A stretch of DNA of 64,000 nt from the NCBI RefSeq assembly GCF_022965805.1, contig NC_133105.1, forward strand, positions 26,325,208-26,389,207, written 5' to 3'. Shown piece after piece: positions 33,453 to 46,184 of the stretch. This stretch comes from Primulina eburnea (taxonomy: Eukaryota; Streptophyta; Magnoliopsida; Lamiales; Gesneriaceae). How positions within the stretch are numbered: position 1 is the first letter of the stretch; each line of letters starts with the position of its first letter. The notes below the pieces were generated by a model that saw only the letters and a list, made by a program, of their open reading frames with translations, searched no databases and was not told the origin of the DNA. A program made the translations under genes and the position numbers.

Positions 33453-35529
33453 CATAAATTCTGACGTTCCATATGAAATCATTATATGTCAAAACTGCTC
33501 AGCATTAGCATCATTCATGATTATACATCATTTACTTTGGTGAATTCAGTTCATTAGTTGTGACTCTCGTATATCATTCATAATTTACGATATATCCATC
33601 ATATATAGAACCGCGGTAACCTGGCGGCTGTCGAAAATTTGCGACATTATTACCCATTCAGTGTGCCTAGGCCTCATCATCAGCATTTACATATACATCT
33701 AAAGCATTTACATATACTTCGATAGCCACAACTAATTCACATCCTTCAAAACATCATCATTTTTATCACTTATCAAAATCATGCACATGCGTAAATTTTT
33801 CTTAAAATCAAGCATGCAACGTATATTTTGTAATTTCATAAAACTCATGATCATGATGCATAAAAATTTAAAAACATGATAAATTTATGATCATGGCGCT
33901 GCCAGGACTAAAATCTCACCTCGTGTGCAAAATGACTGTTTTACCCCTAGACCTCTAAATTTCGACCCGAAGCTTATCAAACTCCTTAAATAATCCCAAA
34001 CACATTTAAAAGTGTTCGTTAGACGTAAACTCGAGCCCGTTACAAAACATAACAATTTCGTTTTTAAACTTGGACCGGGGTCCTGTTTTAACACGTATCG
34101 ACCCGAACTCTAACCAAATTAATCCAAACTTAAACCATACCTAAAATACATCCTACCAGCCTCTAAACCACATTTCCCAGCCCACTAAAACCATGAAAAC
34201 GTGGCCACAAGCTACTGGAGTTTTCTGCCAAGTCCCTTTAAAAAACTCTAGGTGCACTAGCCTCCATAATTTCGCCCCTAACTCAAGACCGAACAGACCA
34301 GCTCCTAACCAACCTCTCATAGACCACCCTAGGACCCTACTGGACCGAAACAACCCAAGGAAAAAGCTCCATGCAAGCCAAGAAACGCAATCACTTGCTA
34401 GACTCCAAAGGAGCACACCCTCGGCACCTAACAGTTCTATGGCTCCAAACGAATTCAAAGCCCAGAACCGGCAACGTGCGACCACCCTAGGCCATGACTC
34501 AAACCCACCAGGGTCTGATCCACGGCCTGGAATAGTTCCCACGCCACCAGCTACATGCACACACCCAAACACTCCAAATCGATCGCACAACCATCAAAAC
34601 ACGCGGCCTCCCTCTTAGTACACACGAAAACGGCAGCCCCTTAGCAACCATACCAGAAAAACTTGTGCAAGATAATAAAGAATGCAATAATCATGTCAAA
34701 CCTGTACACCAATGCAAACACACAATAGATCATGAATTTTTTCGGACAAAAACATAAATATCAGCATAGTATTGGTGTGTATGAAGAGAAAACGAAACTA
34801 CGTGTGTGCCTTGATGAAATATGAATGAAAACTAGGAGATTTGCGCGTCGGGGAGGCACCGAAAGAGCGGGGAAGGAGGCTTGCTTGAAAGAAACAATGG
34901 AGGAGACGTTTTGCTACTGGTTTCTCACGAGAATGCGGCTGCTGGAGAGGGGAGGGACGGCTTATGAGGGTAGGGTTAGGCTTAGGGTAGGTTTAAGTAA
35001 TAATTAAATAGATAATCAAAGTTCTATTGGGCCCTAACTTTGTTTTAAAAGGATTAGAAGGGTTTTGAGCCCATTAAGTTTAAAAATAAGCCCATCAAGC
35101 CCAAACACATTGCCAAAAAAATATTTCGTCCTGGTAAGCTTTTGAAAATTTTGCCCAAGCCGTCAAAAAGTCCTCTGAATCATTAAAATTTTCGTACCGA
35201 TTAAAAATATGTTTTGGCGGGTAAAAATACCCATCAAAGCCCATTTCTTATTTCTTGAAAAATAAACTTAAAACACATTCTATTAATTAATAAAATTAAA
35301 CATGTAATAAAAATAATTTTCCTGATAAATCCCCGGTCTCCGTTCCTCGATCGAGCGCGAAATGCATCTAGAAACATTGATGCATGAACTTTTAAAATAT
35401 TCGAGAAATGAATCCTATTACGCAATAATGATGCATTAAATGTATAATAAATAAATAAACACGTCTTTTAAATAAAACTCTAGATTTCACGCATTCAGGT
35501 TACGTAAATTAAATTTTTTGGGCCTTACA
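33453..35529 (-). mobile_element. 3' LTR of gypsy element F (inner end unresolved)
   Basis: Minus strand starts TGTAAGGCCCAAAAAATTT at 35529, after a purine tract. It has typical long-LTR features: gcggtaacctggcggctgtc, ttttacccctagacctc (33939-33955), and a C-rich stretch with a spurious 141-codon plus frame (34193-34618) rich in Pro, Asn and Arg. Its far end should be TG on plus at or left of the hAT MITE, which may have inserted in it, but I cannot place it. Confidence 0.7.
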
Positions 35530-35546
35530 ACTCTTCTCCCCTTAAA
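35530..35546 (-). other. Polypurine tract of element F
   Basis: Minus strand TTATTTAAGGGGAGAAGAGT ends at the TG of the 3' LTR. It follows the end of the pol reading (TTTCAAGGACAAAATTTT), a layout also seen in E (aattt ctttaaaggtgggag). Confidence 0.8.
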
Positions 35547-36924
35547 TAAAATTTTGTCCTTGAAATTAAAACGTATCATAACTCTGGGTAGCGACTCATC
35601 ATCTCGGTCTCCGTCTCCCAAGTGGCTTCTTCCTCGGAATGATTCAGCCACTTGACTTTGACCATGTGGATCACCTTGTTCCGGATCTTTTTCTTCTGTC
35701 TGTCCAGTATCTGAGTGGCTTCTCCTCACGACGGGTGTGGTGTCAGCTGAAGTGGCTCATAGTTCAGCACATGCGAAGGATTCGACATGTACTTCCGCAG
35801 CATAGAGACGTAGAACACATTATGAACTCCCGCCAGATTCGGCGGTAATGCAACTTTGTATGTGAGTATCCCAACCCTCTCTAGGATTTAAAATGGTCTG
35901 ATGAATCTAGGGCTGAGCTTGCCCGTCTTCCCGAACCTCATCACACCCTTCATCAGTGCAACCTTCACAAAAACATGATCTCCTACTGCAAACTCAATAT
36001 CTCACCGCCTCTGATCTACATGAGTCTTCTGACGGCTCTGGGCGGTCCTCATCCTATCTCAAATCCTTCCCACTAACTCTGTTGTCTGCCTGACAATATC
36101 CAGACCCAACTCTGCCCTCTCTACTACCCTCATCCTAATACACTAGCGACCTACACTTCCTTTCGTACAATTCCTCGTATGGAGCCATCCCGATCGATGC
36201 CTGATAAATGTTATTGTATGAGAACTCCACAAGAGGCAACTTCGGCTCCTAGTTGTCCTGGAAGTCGATAATGCAAGCTCGGGGTAGGTCCTCCAGAATC
36301 TGAATCACCCTCTCTGACTGACCATCTCTCTGAGGATGGAAGGCAGTACTGAATAGCAGCTTAGTACCCAATGCCTGATGTAGACTCTTACAGAACGCAT
36401 ACGTGAACCTCGGATCCCTGTCTGAAACGATGGACACAGGAATCCAGTGCAGTCTGACTATCTCTCTGATGTAAAGCTCTGCATACTGAGTCATGGTGAA
36501 AGTCTTCCTCATCGGTATAAAATGAGCTGATTTAGTGAGTCGATCAACAATCACCCAGATGGAATTAAATCATCCAGTAGTCTTCAGAAGCCCTGTCACA
36601 AAATCCATGGTGGTGTTCTCCCACTTCCACTCGGGAATAGAGAGTGGCCTCAGCTTTCCTGCAGGTCTCTAATGCTCTGCCTTGACCTTCTGACAAGTCA
36701 AACACTCGGAAAAGAATCGCAGAATATCCCTCTTCATGCTCGACCACCAATAAAGAGTCTGCAAATCCTTATACATCTTTGTACTCCCTGGATGGATGGA
36801 GTACGGGGTGCTGTGGGCCTCGCTCAAGATATCTACTCTCAGGGAATCACTGTCAGGAACCCATAGACGGTCCCTATATCTGACTATGCCATCCACAACT
36901 GCATACAGTCTCTGGCCCTTAGCC
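35547..36924 (-). pseudogene. Element F integrase and chromodomain tail (distal part)
   Basis: Minus strand, broken frames. 36669-37019 (up to the B junction) holds the zinc-binding region ([29 protein letters not shown]). 36249-36554 holds [28 protein letters not shown] and [17 protein letters not shown], so the second catalytic Asp and the Glu are present. Near 35580-35640 the chromodomain-type tail EEATWETETEMMSRYPEL is readable, followed by a stop. Several stops lie between. The frame is cut at 36924 by element B; the upstream part of pol resumes at 44722. Confidence 0.88.
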
Positions 36925-36929
36925 TCTTC
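36925..36929. other. Target-site duplication of element B (left)
   Basis: tcttc directly before tgtgacacc; matched by tcttc at 44717-44721 directly after ...ttaca. Confidence 0.92.
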
Positions 36930-38528
36930 TGTGACACCTCTATCCCGTAACAATAAAAAATACGCAGCGGAAATAAATTTTTCTTTAAAATATGGAAGGA
37001 GTTTCAAAATACATTTCATAAAAATGTTTACAAAATAAATACATGATCATTCAAATGACATACAAAATACAAAATAATCATTCTTATAATCATGTCCCAA
37101 AATGATACAAAATAACCTTCCTTCCAACGGTGTATGCATATGACCCCTATCCACAGTCAACGTCCAGGGCCTCCACTCTGATCTGCATCACATGAATAAC
37201 TGAAATGAGAATAAATCTCAGCAAGTGGAACTCTAACATAACAATGATACATAGTATACTCTGTAAAACATGACTTTGAAATCATAAATATCATCAACTC
37301 TGAAACATGAATACTGTAGCAATAACTGTAGCAATAGCATATCAATAAGATAGCAATAAGATGGTATTCTCTTTTCTCTGGTTGGATTGATATCAATAGT
37401 ATCTCTGCTCTGGTGCTAATATCCCTATCGATATAAACCGATAACTCTGAGGGATAAAAGCCTATGGTCGATGATCATCTAATTGCATGCAATGCTCTGA
37501 CTATGATTAATCAATCCGAATAAAACATTTGAACTCTGAATATCCTTTAAAGCCGTCGTTTCGCAATCTCTATCTTTTCTCTTGTATTCCCTTTTTAACA
37601 ATAGTGAGACATACAATGCCTCCAATAGATAATCAATGAAATCAATACATAACAATGGATCAATGGAAGGGAATAACACTTTGAAACCTTTAAAACACAA
37701 TACATATATCATCATGTGAGCAAAGGGATGAAATTCCAGTTACAAACCAATAGAACACCTCAAACTTAGCTCTTGGTACACCACCTACAACAATAATCCA
37801 TAAACAACACCAAAATCAACTCTATATCCAAAATACAAGTCAAATATCCCATTAAACCAACAATAACAACACCCTATAACAACTCATCTCCAAAAACCAT
37901 GATAGAATCGCACCAAAAACTTACCTAAGCTTCCTTATACCACGGAGAACGTCGATCTCAAGTCGGAAATCCAAACCAATCCAAGAATCAAAGGTAGGAA
38001 GCAAAAGAAATGGAGGAAACCTTTGGGATTGAGAGGAAATCTCGAAATGGAGAAGAGGATAAGGTAAGGTATGGCCAACAACTCCCAAAAAGCAACTAAA
38101 TATCTCGCCCATACTTACACCGCGGGTGCGGTCACACAAGCACCGCGGGTGCGCTAAGCTCACGGCATTCCAACAAAATTCCCATGCACGATCACCGCGG
38201 GTGCGGTGCTACAATTACCGCGGCTGCGGTGCTTACACTGCCGCGGGTGCGGTGTCCTCACGGTAAAACCATCAAAATCCAACATAAATGACCGCGGGTG
38301 CGGTCCTTGCAAGGGTGCGGGTGCGGTACCACTTCGGCCAAGAACAAACCAAGGCAACTGAAAATCGAACCGAAACACTGAAACGAACAACCAACAACAT
38401 CTAATACCTCAAGACAACAATAACCAATAATACTATGGCCCAAAACACAACTCTAAACATCTAAATCATAAAACCCAATAAACACAATAAAGCTTAAACT
38501 GTACCGTACACCGGGCTCGGCTATTACA
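36930..38528 (-). mobile_element. 3' LTR of element B
   Basis: 1,599 bp, tgtgacacctctatcccg...cggctattaca on plus. Nearly identical to the 5' LTR (43100-44716); the 18-bp length difference is one unit of the CCGCGGGTGCGG minisatellite near 38215-38245. Scattered single-base differences remain (for example ggaaggag/ggaatgag, attccagtt/attccactt). This points to a recent insertion. Confidence 0.95.
38105..38340. repeat. CCGCGGGTGCGG minisatellite in 3' LTR B
   Basis: About seven copies of accgcgggtgcggt and variants, spaced 15-50 bp apart. CCGCGG is palindromic. The array is about 190-420 bp from the LTR start. Confidence 0.9.
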
Positions 38529-38542
38529 ATCTCCCCTCCTTA
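38529..38542 (-). other. Polypurine tract of element B
   Basis: Minus strand TAAGGAGGGGAGAT adjoining the 3' LTR. The same 14 bases occur next to both C LTRs (47438-47451 and 56075-56088), showing that B and C are related lineages. Confidence 0.9.
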
Positions 38543-38568
38543 GAGGAATTTCGTCTGCGAAATTGACG

Positions 38569-38652
38569 TCACTGCACGAACAACTCAGGATACTTCTCTC
38601 TCATCTCATCCTCTGGTTCCCACGTAGCCTCTTCGATCAAATGGTTCCTTCA
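38569..38652 (-). pseudogene. Chromodomain tail of B, cut off by a stop
   Basis: Translation after the TGA continues [20 protein letters not shown] and PELFVQ to a stop at 38569-38571. In C the same place reads [20 protein letters not shown], so Trp is replaced by the stop in B. The tail probably directs insertion to heterochromatin in this lineage. Confidence 0.85.
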
Positions 38653-41600
38653 AAGGACTTTAACGATGCCGATCTCTTTATTCCTCAAAACTCTAACTGT
38701 GCGATCCAGAATCTGAATCGGAATCTCTTGGTAAGTCAAATTCGGCGTCAAGTCCAATGGCTCGTGGCGAAGAATATGGGAAGGATTCGCAATATACTTC
38801 CTGAGCACCGATACGTGAAAAACATTATGAACTCTGTCAAGATCTGGCGGTAGGGCTAATCTGTAGGCTCGGTCCCCAACTCTGTCCAATATCTCAAATG
38901 GACCAATGAATCTAGGACTCAACTTGCCCTTCTTGCCAAATCGCATCACACCCTTGAGAGGTGCAATCTTCAAGAACACATGATCGCCAACCTCGAACTG
39001 CAAAGGTCTACGACGAACATCTGCATAGCTCTTCTGCCTCGACTGCGCAGTCTTCATCCTCTCTCTGATCACAGAAACAACATCGGCCGTCTGCTGGACC
39101 AACTCTGGTCCCAACATCTTTCTCTCGCCAACCTCATCCCAATACAAAGGCGATCTGCACTTCCTGCCATAAAGTGCCTCATACGGTGCCATCCCAATCG
39201 ACGCCTGGTAGCTATTGTTGTACGTGAACTCCACAAGTGGCAATTTAGAATCCCAGCTACCAGAATAGTCAATAGTACAAGCTCTGAGCATATCCTCAAG
39301 AATCTGAATGACTCTCTCTGACTGACCGTCGCTCTGAGGATGATAAGCTGTACTGAAAGCTAACCGAGAACCCATAGCTCTATGCAGACTCTTCCAAAAC
39401 TCGGAGGTAAATCTGGGGTCACGATCAGACACAATCGACACAGGGACACCGTGAAGTCTAACAATCTCTGCAATGTAATCCTCGGCATACTGATTCATGG
39501 AGTACGTCGTCTTGACTGGGAGAAAGTGTGCTGACTTGGTCAATCTATCAACAATGACCCAAATAGAATTATAACCTTTCGGCACTCTGGGAAGACCAGT
39601 CACGAAATCCATCGTAATGTGCTCCCACTTCCACTGAGGAATCGGCAAAGATAGCAATGTCCCAGCAGGTCTCTGATGCTCAATCTTCACCTGCTGACAA
39701 GTAAGGCACTGAGAAATGAACAAAGCAACATCTTTACCTGGCCACCAGTAGAGTCGACGAAGATCCTGATACATCTTCGTACTGCCTGGATGAATCGAAT
39801 ATGGCGCAGTATGAGCCTCTGTCAAGACATCTCGCCGAATATCATCGCCAATAGGAACACAGATACGGCCTCTGAAAGTCACCAATCCATCACCATTCAT
39901 CGCAAACTCTGAGTTACCCCTCTCCTCAGCTCTAGCTCTCAACTCTAGCAACTGCACATCAGTCGCCTGCTCTCTACGGATCCTGTCCGTCAAAGTAGAT
40001 CGAATAACCAACGCTGAAAGACGAGCAATGGTACCTGGAATCACCAGATCAATCTCCTCTCTCTGCAAATCCATCAACAATGGCCTCTGAATCAAAGAAC
40101 TCAATGAAGCACTCGACTTGCGGCTCAAAGCATCAGCCACAACGTTCGCCTTCCCTGGGTGATAACTGATCGTCACATCGTAATCCTTGACCAGCTCTAA
40201 CCACCTCTTGTGCCGCATGTTGAGCTCTTTCTGCGAAAACAGATACTTCAAGCTCTTGTGGTCTGTGAAGATCTCACACTTTTCGCCATACAGATAATGT
40301 CTCCAAATCTTCAGGGCGAAAACCACAGCTGCTAGCTCCAAATCGTGCGTCGGATAATTCTTCTCATAGTCTTTCAACTGACGAGAAGCATAAGCAATGA
40401 CCTTACCTCGCTGCATCAGCACTGCACCAAGGCCTCTCTTCGACGCATCAGTATAGACAACAAAATCCTCAGAACCACTGGGCAATGAAAGAACAGGAGC
40501 TGTCGTCAACCTGTCCTTCAACTCCTGAAATGCACGCTGGCAATCGATAGACCACTCGAACTTCATAGTCTTCCTCGTCAAATTGGACAATGGCAGGGCA
40601 ATCTTGGAGAAATCTGAAATGAAACGACGATAATAACCCGCCAAACCAAGGAAATTGCGTACCTCTGAGATAGTGGTAGGAATAGGCCAATTCTGAATCG
40701 CCTCTATCTTCAATGGATCAACAGCAATGCCATCCCTCGAAACAACATGGCCTAGGAAAGAAATCTGATCCAGCCAAAACTCACACTTCTTCAGCTTGGC
40801 GAACAGCCTCTTCTCTCGCAACAACTGAAGAACCACTCTGAGAAGCTCAGCATGAAGCTCTCTGGTCTTGGAATAGATCAAGATATCATCGATGAAGACA
40901 ATGACGAAGCTATCCAGATAGGGCTTGAACACACGGTTCATCAGGTCCATGAAGACTGAAGGGGCATTGGTCAGACCAAAAGACATAACCATAAACTCAA
41001 AGTGACCATACCTGGTCCTGAACGCCGTCTTAGGGATATCAGACTCCCTAACCTTCAACTGATAATAGCCAGACCGAAGATCAATCTTCGAGAATACAGT
41101 AGCACCATGAAGTTGGTCAAATAGATCATCAATCCGTGGCAACGGATACTTGTCCTTGACAGTCACTTTGTTGAGCTCTCTGTAGTCGATACACAGCCGC
41201 AAAGAACCATCTTTCTTCTTAACAAACAGAACCGGAGCTCCCCAAGGCGAAGAACTCGGACGAATAAAACCCTTGTCCACTAGATCCTGCAACTGCACCT
41301 TCAACTCCTTCATCTCGGTAGGGGCCATCCTGTACGGAGCCTTAGAAATAGGAACCGTACCTGGAGCTAAATCGATCGAAAACTCAACATCTCTGTCCGG
41401 CGGCAAACCCGGAACATCATCCTCAAACACATCAGCAAACTCTCTCACAACATCAATATCATCTATATTCAACTTAATCAGTCTATCCACATCCACAATA
41501 GAAGCAAGAAACCCATCGCAACCTCTACACAGCAATCTCTCAGCCTCAAGACAAGAAATAAAAGGAAGGACCAGCGAAGTACCTGAGCTGGCGAGAACTC

Positions 41601-41982
41601 CTCCCTGGCCATCATCTGCAAAAGTCACCTTCTTAGCAACACAATCGATAACTGCACGGTAAGTCGAAAGCCAATCCATGCCAAGAATAACATCAAAGGC
41701 AACCATAGGGATAACAATCAAATCAGCGAAGACAACTCGCTCCTCAATACGAACAGGGCACGCAAAGACAATTGATGTCGGGCACAACACGTCCCCCGAA
41801 GGCAAAACAACACTAAGCTGGAGGGGAAGAACAGAAGGAACTATACCCAAAAATCTCAAAAACAAATCAGACATAAAAGAATGAGTAGCACCAGTATCTA
41901 ACAAAGCAGTAGCTACTCTGCCTGAAATCAAAATAGTACTAGAGATCAATGAAGAATCATGATTAATACCTTCCTTGGTCAT
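38650..41982 (-). CDS. pol: Gypsy (chromodomain lineage) pol polyprotein, element B
   Basis: 1,110 codons, intact catalytic set. Protease DTG at residues 29-31 ([10 protein letters not shown]). [12 protein letters not shown] with Asp301 and FIDD at 363-366. RNase H: YTDAS Asp512, Glu549, FTDHKS Asp574, ADALSRK Asp617. Integrase: zinc-binding His724, His731, Cys759, Cys762, then Asp792 (TMDFV), Asp853 (SDRDPRF), Glu889 (GQSERV). The ATG at 41982 is the Met of IFTMTKEG; in element C this Met is internal to a fused gag-pol frame, so the true product is probably gag-pol. The stop at 38650 lies inside the chromodomain-like tail: [23 protein letters not shown], a TGG-to-TGA change. The family's usual tail runs on to about 38569. 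Confidence 0.95.
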   Translation of the reverse strand: MTKEGINHDSSLISSTILISGRVATALLDTGATHSFMSDLFLRFLGIVPSVLPLQLSVVLPSGDVLCPTSIVFACPVRIEERVVFADLIVIPMVAFDVILGMDWLSTYRAVIDCVAKKVTFADDGQGGVLASSGTSLVLPFISCLEAERLLCRGCDGFLASIVDVDRLIKLNIDDIDVVREFADVFEDDVPGLPPDRDVEFSIDLAPGTVPISKAPYRMAPTEMKELKVQLQDLVDKGFIRPSSSPWGAPVLFVKKKDGSLRLCIDYRELNKVTVKDKYPLPRIDDLFDQLHGATVFSKIDLRSGYYQLKVRESDIPKTAFRTRYGHFEFMVMSFGLTNAPSVFMDLMNRVFKPYLDSFVIVFIDDILIYSKTRELHAELLRVVLQLLREKRLFAKLKKCEFWLDQISFLGHVVSRDGIAVDPLKIEAIQNWPIPTTISEVRNFLGLAGYYRRFISDFSKIALPLSNLTRKTMKFEWSIDCQRAFQELKDRLTTAPVLSLPSGSEDFVVYTDASKRGLGAVLMQRGKVIAYASRQLKDYEKNYPTHDLELAAVVFALKIWRHYLYGEKCEIFTDHKSLKYLFSQKELNMRHKRWLELVKDYDVTISYHPGKANVVADALSRKSSASLSSLIQRPLLMDLQREEIDLVIPGTIARLSALVIRSTLTDRIRREQATDVQLLELRARAEERGNSEFAMNGDGLVTFRGRICVPIGDDIRRDVLTEAHTAPYSIHPGSTKMYQDLRRLYWWPGKDVALFISQCLTCQQVKIEHQRPAGTLLSLPIPQWKWEHITMDFVTGLPRVPKGYNSIWVIVDRLTKSAHFLPVKTTYSMNQYAEDYIAEIVRLHGVPVSIVSDRDPRFTSEFWKSLHRAMGSRLAFSTAYHPQSDGQSERVIQILEDMLRACTIDYSGSWDSKLPLVEFTYNNSYQASIGMAPYEALYGRKCRSPLYWDEVGERKMLGPELVQQTADVVSVIRERMKTAQSRQKSYADVRRRPLQFEVGDHVFLKIAPLKGVMRFGKKGKLSPRFIGPFEILDRVGDRAYRLALPPDLDRVHNVFHVSVLRKYIANPSHILRHEPLDLTPNLTYQEIPIQILDRTVRVLRNKEIGIVKVL

Positions 41983-42964
41983 CGTAAAGATCCTTGGCTA
42001 GCTCCTTGTGGACAATTCCTGGCAACGTGGCCTGCCGTGCAACAACGATAACAAGTATGAGTGCCAAATCTGCACTCTCCCCTATGATGCTTGCCACACT
42101 TTGGACACAAAGGCTTCTCGGGATCAACTGGAACTGGCGGTGGTCTAGGACTCGGCTCCATCTTGCCCTTGCCCTTGAAACGATCCATGCCCCTCTGATT
42201 AGAACCATGGCCTCTCTGAGCAACAGCTTGATGCCTCTCCTGCCTCTCTCTAGTGATGTCCTTCTCATCCTGCTCTGCCAACAAAGCTTTGGACACGATC
42301 TCCTTGAAAGTAACAGACTTGGACATGTTGATATCACGACGAACCTCTGCTCTAAGGCCTCGAATGAAATGAGCGCCTTTATCCTTGTCATTGGAAGCAA
42401 TGTACGGAGCAAATAGGCAACCCTCCTCAAACTTCAGAATATACTGACCAACATCCATGCTCCCTTGTCGAAGCTCCAAGAACTCCGTAACCTTCCTCGC
42501 TCGAAGTGCGTCGGGAAATACTTGTCGTAGAACAAGTCTGTGAACTCTGACCACTTCAATGTCGCAACAGTCACACTAACCTTGGTCGCATTCCACCAAA
42601 TGCGGGCAGCCTTAACCAACATGAAAACGGCACAACTGATCCTGTCTTTGTCCTCATACTGGAGATGATCGAAGATCGCCTCTAAAGCCTTGACCAACTC
42701 GACAGCAACTAAAGGATCGGTGCTACCTGCAAATTCTGGCGGATCCATCCTCTTGAAAGCAGAAAAGACGGCATCAGTGCCAACAGCCTGAGCAACCTGA
42801 CCTCTCACTTGGCCTCTACCCTGTCCAGTTCCTTGCATACGAATGAGCTGCTGAATCTGCTCGCTATGCACCTTAGCCTGCTCCTTAAGCAACTTGCCGA
42901 ACTCGTCGACAACTCTAGAGGAAGAACTATCCTCACCCTCTACTGCTTTCCTCTTAGGTGGCAT
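41979..42964 (-). pseudogene. gag: Gag of element B, one frameshift
   Basis: Starts at ATG 42964 (MPPKRKAVEGEDSSSSRVVD). Frame 1 runs to about 42510 through FSAFKRMDPPEFAGSTDPLV and ARIWWNATKVSV to FTDLFYDKYFP. The gag then continues in the next frame (DALRARKVTEFLELRQGSMD, FIRGLRAEVRRDINMSKSVT) down to 41979. It ends with CPKCGKHHRGEC and the zinc knuckle CYRCCTAGHVARNC (CCHC intact). One base appears lost at the tatttcccg stretch near 42510. The gag stop overlaps the pol Met (ATGA at 41979-41982). Length fits the family, about 320 residues. Confidence 0.88.
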
Positions 42965-43080
42965 ACTCTACAATTGCTCGCAAGACACCAATCAATAGAT
43001 AACAATGAATAGATAGATGCAAGAAAACATACCCGGACAGTTGAGAGTAGACGAAGTCATATGCATTGGTCCGAAGAACA

Positions 43081-43094
43081 CCGCTCTGATACCA
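43081..43094 (-). other. Primer binding site of element B (iMet type)
   Basis: Minus strand TGGTATCAGAGCGG, five bases inside the 5' LTR edge at 43100. Matches the initiator-Met tRNA type primer used by this gypsy lineage. Confidence 0.9.
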
Positions 43095-43099
43095 CTAAA

Positions 43100-44716
43100 T
43101 GTGACACCTCTATCCCGTAACAATAAAAAATACGCAGCGGAAATAAATTTTTCTTTAAAATATGGAATGAGTTTCAAAATACATTTCATAAAAATGTTTA
43201 CAAAATAAATACATGATCATTCAAATGACATACAAAATACAAAATAATCATTCTTATGATCATGTCCCAAAATGATACAAAATAATCTTCCTTCCAACGG
43301 TGTATGCATATGACCCCTATCCACAGTCAACGTCCAGGGCCTCCACTCTGATCTGCATCACATGAAATAACTGAAATGAGAATAAATCTCAGCAAGTGGA
43401 ACTCTAACATAACAATGATACATAGTATACTCTGTAAAACATGACTTTGAAATCATAAATACCATCAACTCTGAAACATGAATACTGTAGCAATAACTGT
43501 AGCAATAGCATATCAATAAGATAGCAATAAGATGGTATTCTCTTTTCTCTGGTTGGATTGATATCAATAGTATCTCTGCTCTGGTGCTAATATCCCTATC
43601 GATATAAACCGATAACTCTGAGGGATAAAAGCCTATGGTCGATGATCATCTAATTGCATGCAATGCTCTGACTATGATTAATCAATCCAATAAAACATTT
43701 GAACTCTGAATATCCTTTAAAGCCGTCGTTTCGCAATCTCTATCTTTTCTCTTGTATTCCCTTTTTAACAATAGTGAGACATACAATGCCTCCAATAGAT
43801 AATCAATGAAATCAATACATAACAATGGATCAATGGAAGGGAATAACACTTTGAAACCTTTAAAACACAATACATATATCATCATGTGAGCAAAGGGATG
43901 AAATTCCACTTACAAACCAATAGAACACCTCAAACTTAGCTCTTGGTACACCACCTACAACAATAATCCATAAACAACACCAAAATCAACTCTATATCCA
44001 AAATACAAGTCAAATATCCCATTAAACCAACAATAACAACACCCTATAACAACTCATCTCCAAAAACCATGATAGAATCGCACAAAAAACTTACCTAAGC
44101 TTCCTTATACCACGGAGAACGTCGATCTCAAGTCGGAAATCCAAACCAATCCAAGAATCAAAGGTAGGAAGCAAAAGAAATGGAGGAAAACCCTTGGGAT
44201 TGAGAGGAAATCTCGAAATGGAGAAGAGGATAAGGTAAGGTATGGCCAACAACTCCCCAAAAGCAACTAAATATCTCGCCCATACTTACACCGTGGGTGC
44301 GGTCACAAAAGCACCACGGGTGCGCTAAGCTCACGGCATTCCAACAAAATTCCCATGCACGATCACCGCGGGTGCGGTGCTACAATTACCGCGGGTGCGG
44401 TCTCACTGCGGGTGCGGTGCTTACACTGCCGCGGGTGCGGTGTCCTCACGGTAAAACCATCAAAATCCAACATAAATGACCGCGGGTGCGGTCCTTGCAA
44501 GGGTGCGGGTGCGGTACCACTTCGGCCAAGAACAAACCAAGGCAACTGAAAATCGAACCGAAACACTGAAACGAACAACCAACAACATCTAATACCTCAA
44601 GACAACAATAACCAATAATACTATGGCCCAAAACACAACTCTAAACATCTAAATCATAAAACCCAATAAACACAATAAAGCTTAAACCGTACCGTACACC
44701 GGGCTCGGCTATTACA
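43100..44716 (-). mobile_element. 5' LTR of element B
   Basis: 1,617 bp, tgtgacacctc...ctattaca on plus, followed by the second tcttc (44717-44721). It holds the same blocks as the 3' LTR, plus one extra minisatellite unit at about 44400-44418 (gtctcactgcgggtgcg). Confidence 0.95.
44290..44520. repeat. CCGCGGGTGCGG minisatellite in 5' LTR B
   Basis: About eight imperfect copies of accgcgggtgcggt. Two first copies have lost CpG by C-to-T or G-to-A change (accgtgggtg, accacgggtg against accgcgggtg in the 3' LTR). Confidence 0.9.
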
Positions 44717-44721
44717 TCTTC

Positions 44722-45654
44722 CCTCTGTCTCCACTTCTACAACTGCTCGTCAGAAGTCTACCCTGCTCGGATTCTGTGTCTCAATGTTGGCTGTACTGTC
44801 AGAGTAGCAAGATTCGGGGCATCGCCTTTGGCATAAACTGCAAGCTCAAATCTCTTAATCTCCACCTGCAGCGGTCTCCGTACCGACAAATGAGCAATCA
44901 CTCTGTGCTTCCTGCTCAAAGCATCTGCAACCACGTTAGCCTTACCCGGATGGTATCTAATGTCACGGTCATAATCCTTCACTAGATATAGATATCCCCT
45001 CTATCTCATATAGATCTCTTTGTGTGTGAAGAAGTAATTCAGGCTCTTTTGATCAGTAAAAATCCTGCACTTCTTCCCATACAGATAGTGTCTCCAAATT
45101 TTCAGATCGAACACCACTGCTACTAGCTCGAGGTCATGAGTCAAATAATTCTTCTCGTGGACATTCAGTTGTCTGGACGCGTATGTTATAAATATGTCAT
45201 GATGCATCAGAACCGTGCCCAAGCAAAGCTTTGATGCGTCTGTGTAAACCACAAACTCTCCCCTGCCCTGATGGCATAGCTAGAACTGGTGTTGTGGACA
45301 ATGATAGTTTTAGTCAATCAAAGCTCTCCTGACACTCAGCTCCCCAAATAAACTTGGCATTCTTCTTCGACAAGGCGGTCATAGGCGCCACAATAAAAGA
45401 GAAGCCTTGAATGAATTTCATGTATTATCCCGCCAATCTCAAGAAACTACGAATCTCTGTCACGCTCTTAGGCACTGTTTAGTCTCAGACTCTTTGACCT
45501 TACTGAGGTCGACCTCTACACCATCCTGAGATACAATATGGTCCAAGAATGCCATCCTATCAAGCCAGAACTCGCACTTACTGAACTTGGCATACACCCG
45601 TCTGTCATGTAATGTATGCAGTATGGTTCTCAGATGCTGGTTATGCTCCTCTCT
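44722..45654 (-). pseudogene. Element F RT end and RNase H (proximal part)
   Basis: Second half of the F pol that is interrupted by B. 45460-45654 has the RT thumb ([39 protein letters not shown]). 45001-45252 has RNase H ([42 protein letters not shown]). 44758-44982 has [16 protein letters not shown]. Stops and a shift lie between pieces. The RT is cut at 45654 by element C, and the rest of F is not in the window. Confidence 0.87.
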
Positions 45655-46184
45655 TGAAACACCCCACTTAACACATTTTAAATTCAAATATAATCTGACA
45701 TTAGCGGAAGCATTTATCTTTAAAATAAAAATAATTATACTGTATATACATTGCAAACATTTTCTTACAATACATACAATACATAATCTCAAACATCTAA
45801 TTCAAATACCAATATTACATATAATAAAATACATGATATTTTTAAAACTTTAAATATTCAACACACCCCAATAAAATCATTAACATAATCAAATAAAACT
45901 TTTCCATTACAGTAGCTATATGACTTCTCCTCCTTGAACAATCTGCTTCAAATCTTTTTATTACCTGCATCACATGACATTAACTGAAATGAGATAAAAC
46001 TCAGTAAGTATAGAACTTTACATAACAAATATATATTTATATGGCTTGGCTTGAAATATCGCAATGGCAATAAACATTAAACAATACCATCTTCAATGAA
46101 CAATAATGAAAGAATCAATATAGATGGTATATCATAACATGAATTAAAGGAAATGAAACAATAGCTCTATGATCTGTAATCTGT

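Noticed and set aside
33272..33472. 66-codon frame with FGFLFRFFRF
   Set aside because: The AACCGAA repeat of the hAT MITE read on minus; low complexity.
34153..34687. 141- and 145-codon frames on both strands in LTR F, and similar frames at 26800-27387
   Set aside because: C-rich, stop-poor stretches inside long gypsy LTRs; open on both strands with biased composition and no domain.
37157..37715. Frames in LTR B (79 and 78 codons, repeated at 43358-43909)
   Set aside because: Duplicated simply because the two LTRs are copies; no domain and no extension beyond the LTR.
43081..43094. tRNA genes suggested by ctctgatacca / tggtatcagagc motifs
   Set aside because: Each lies beside an LTR edge and is a primer binding site; no cloverleaf around any of them.
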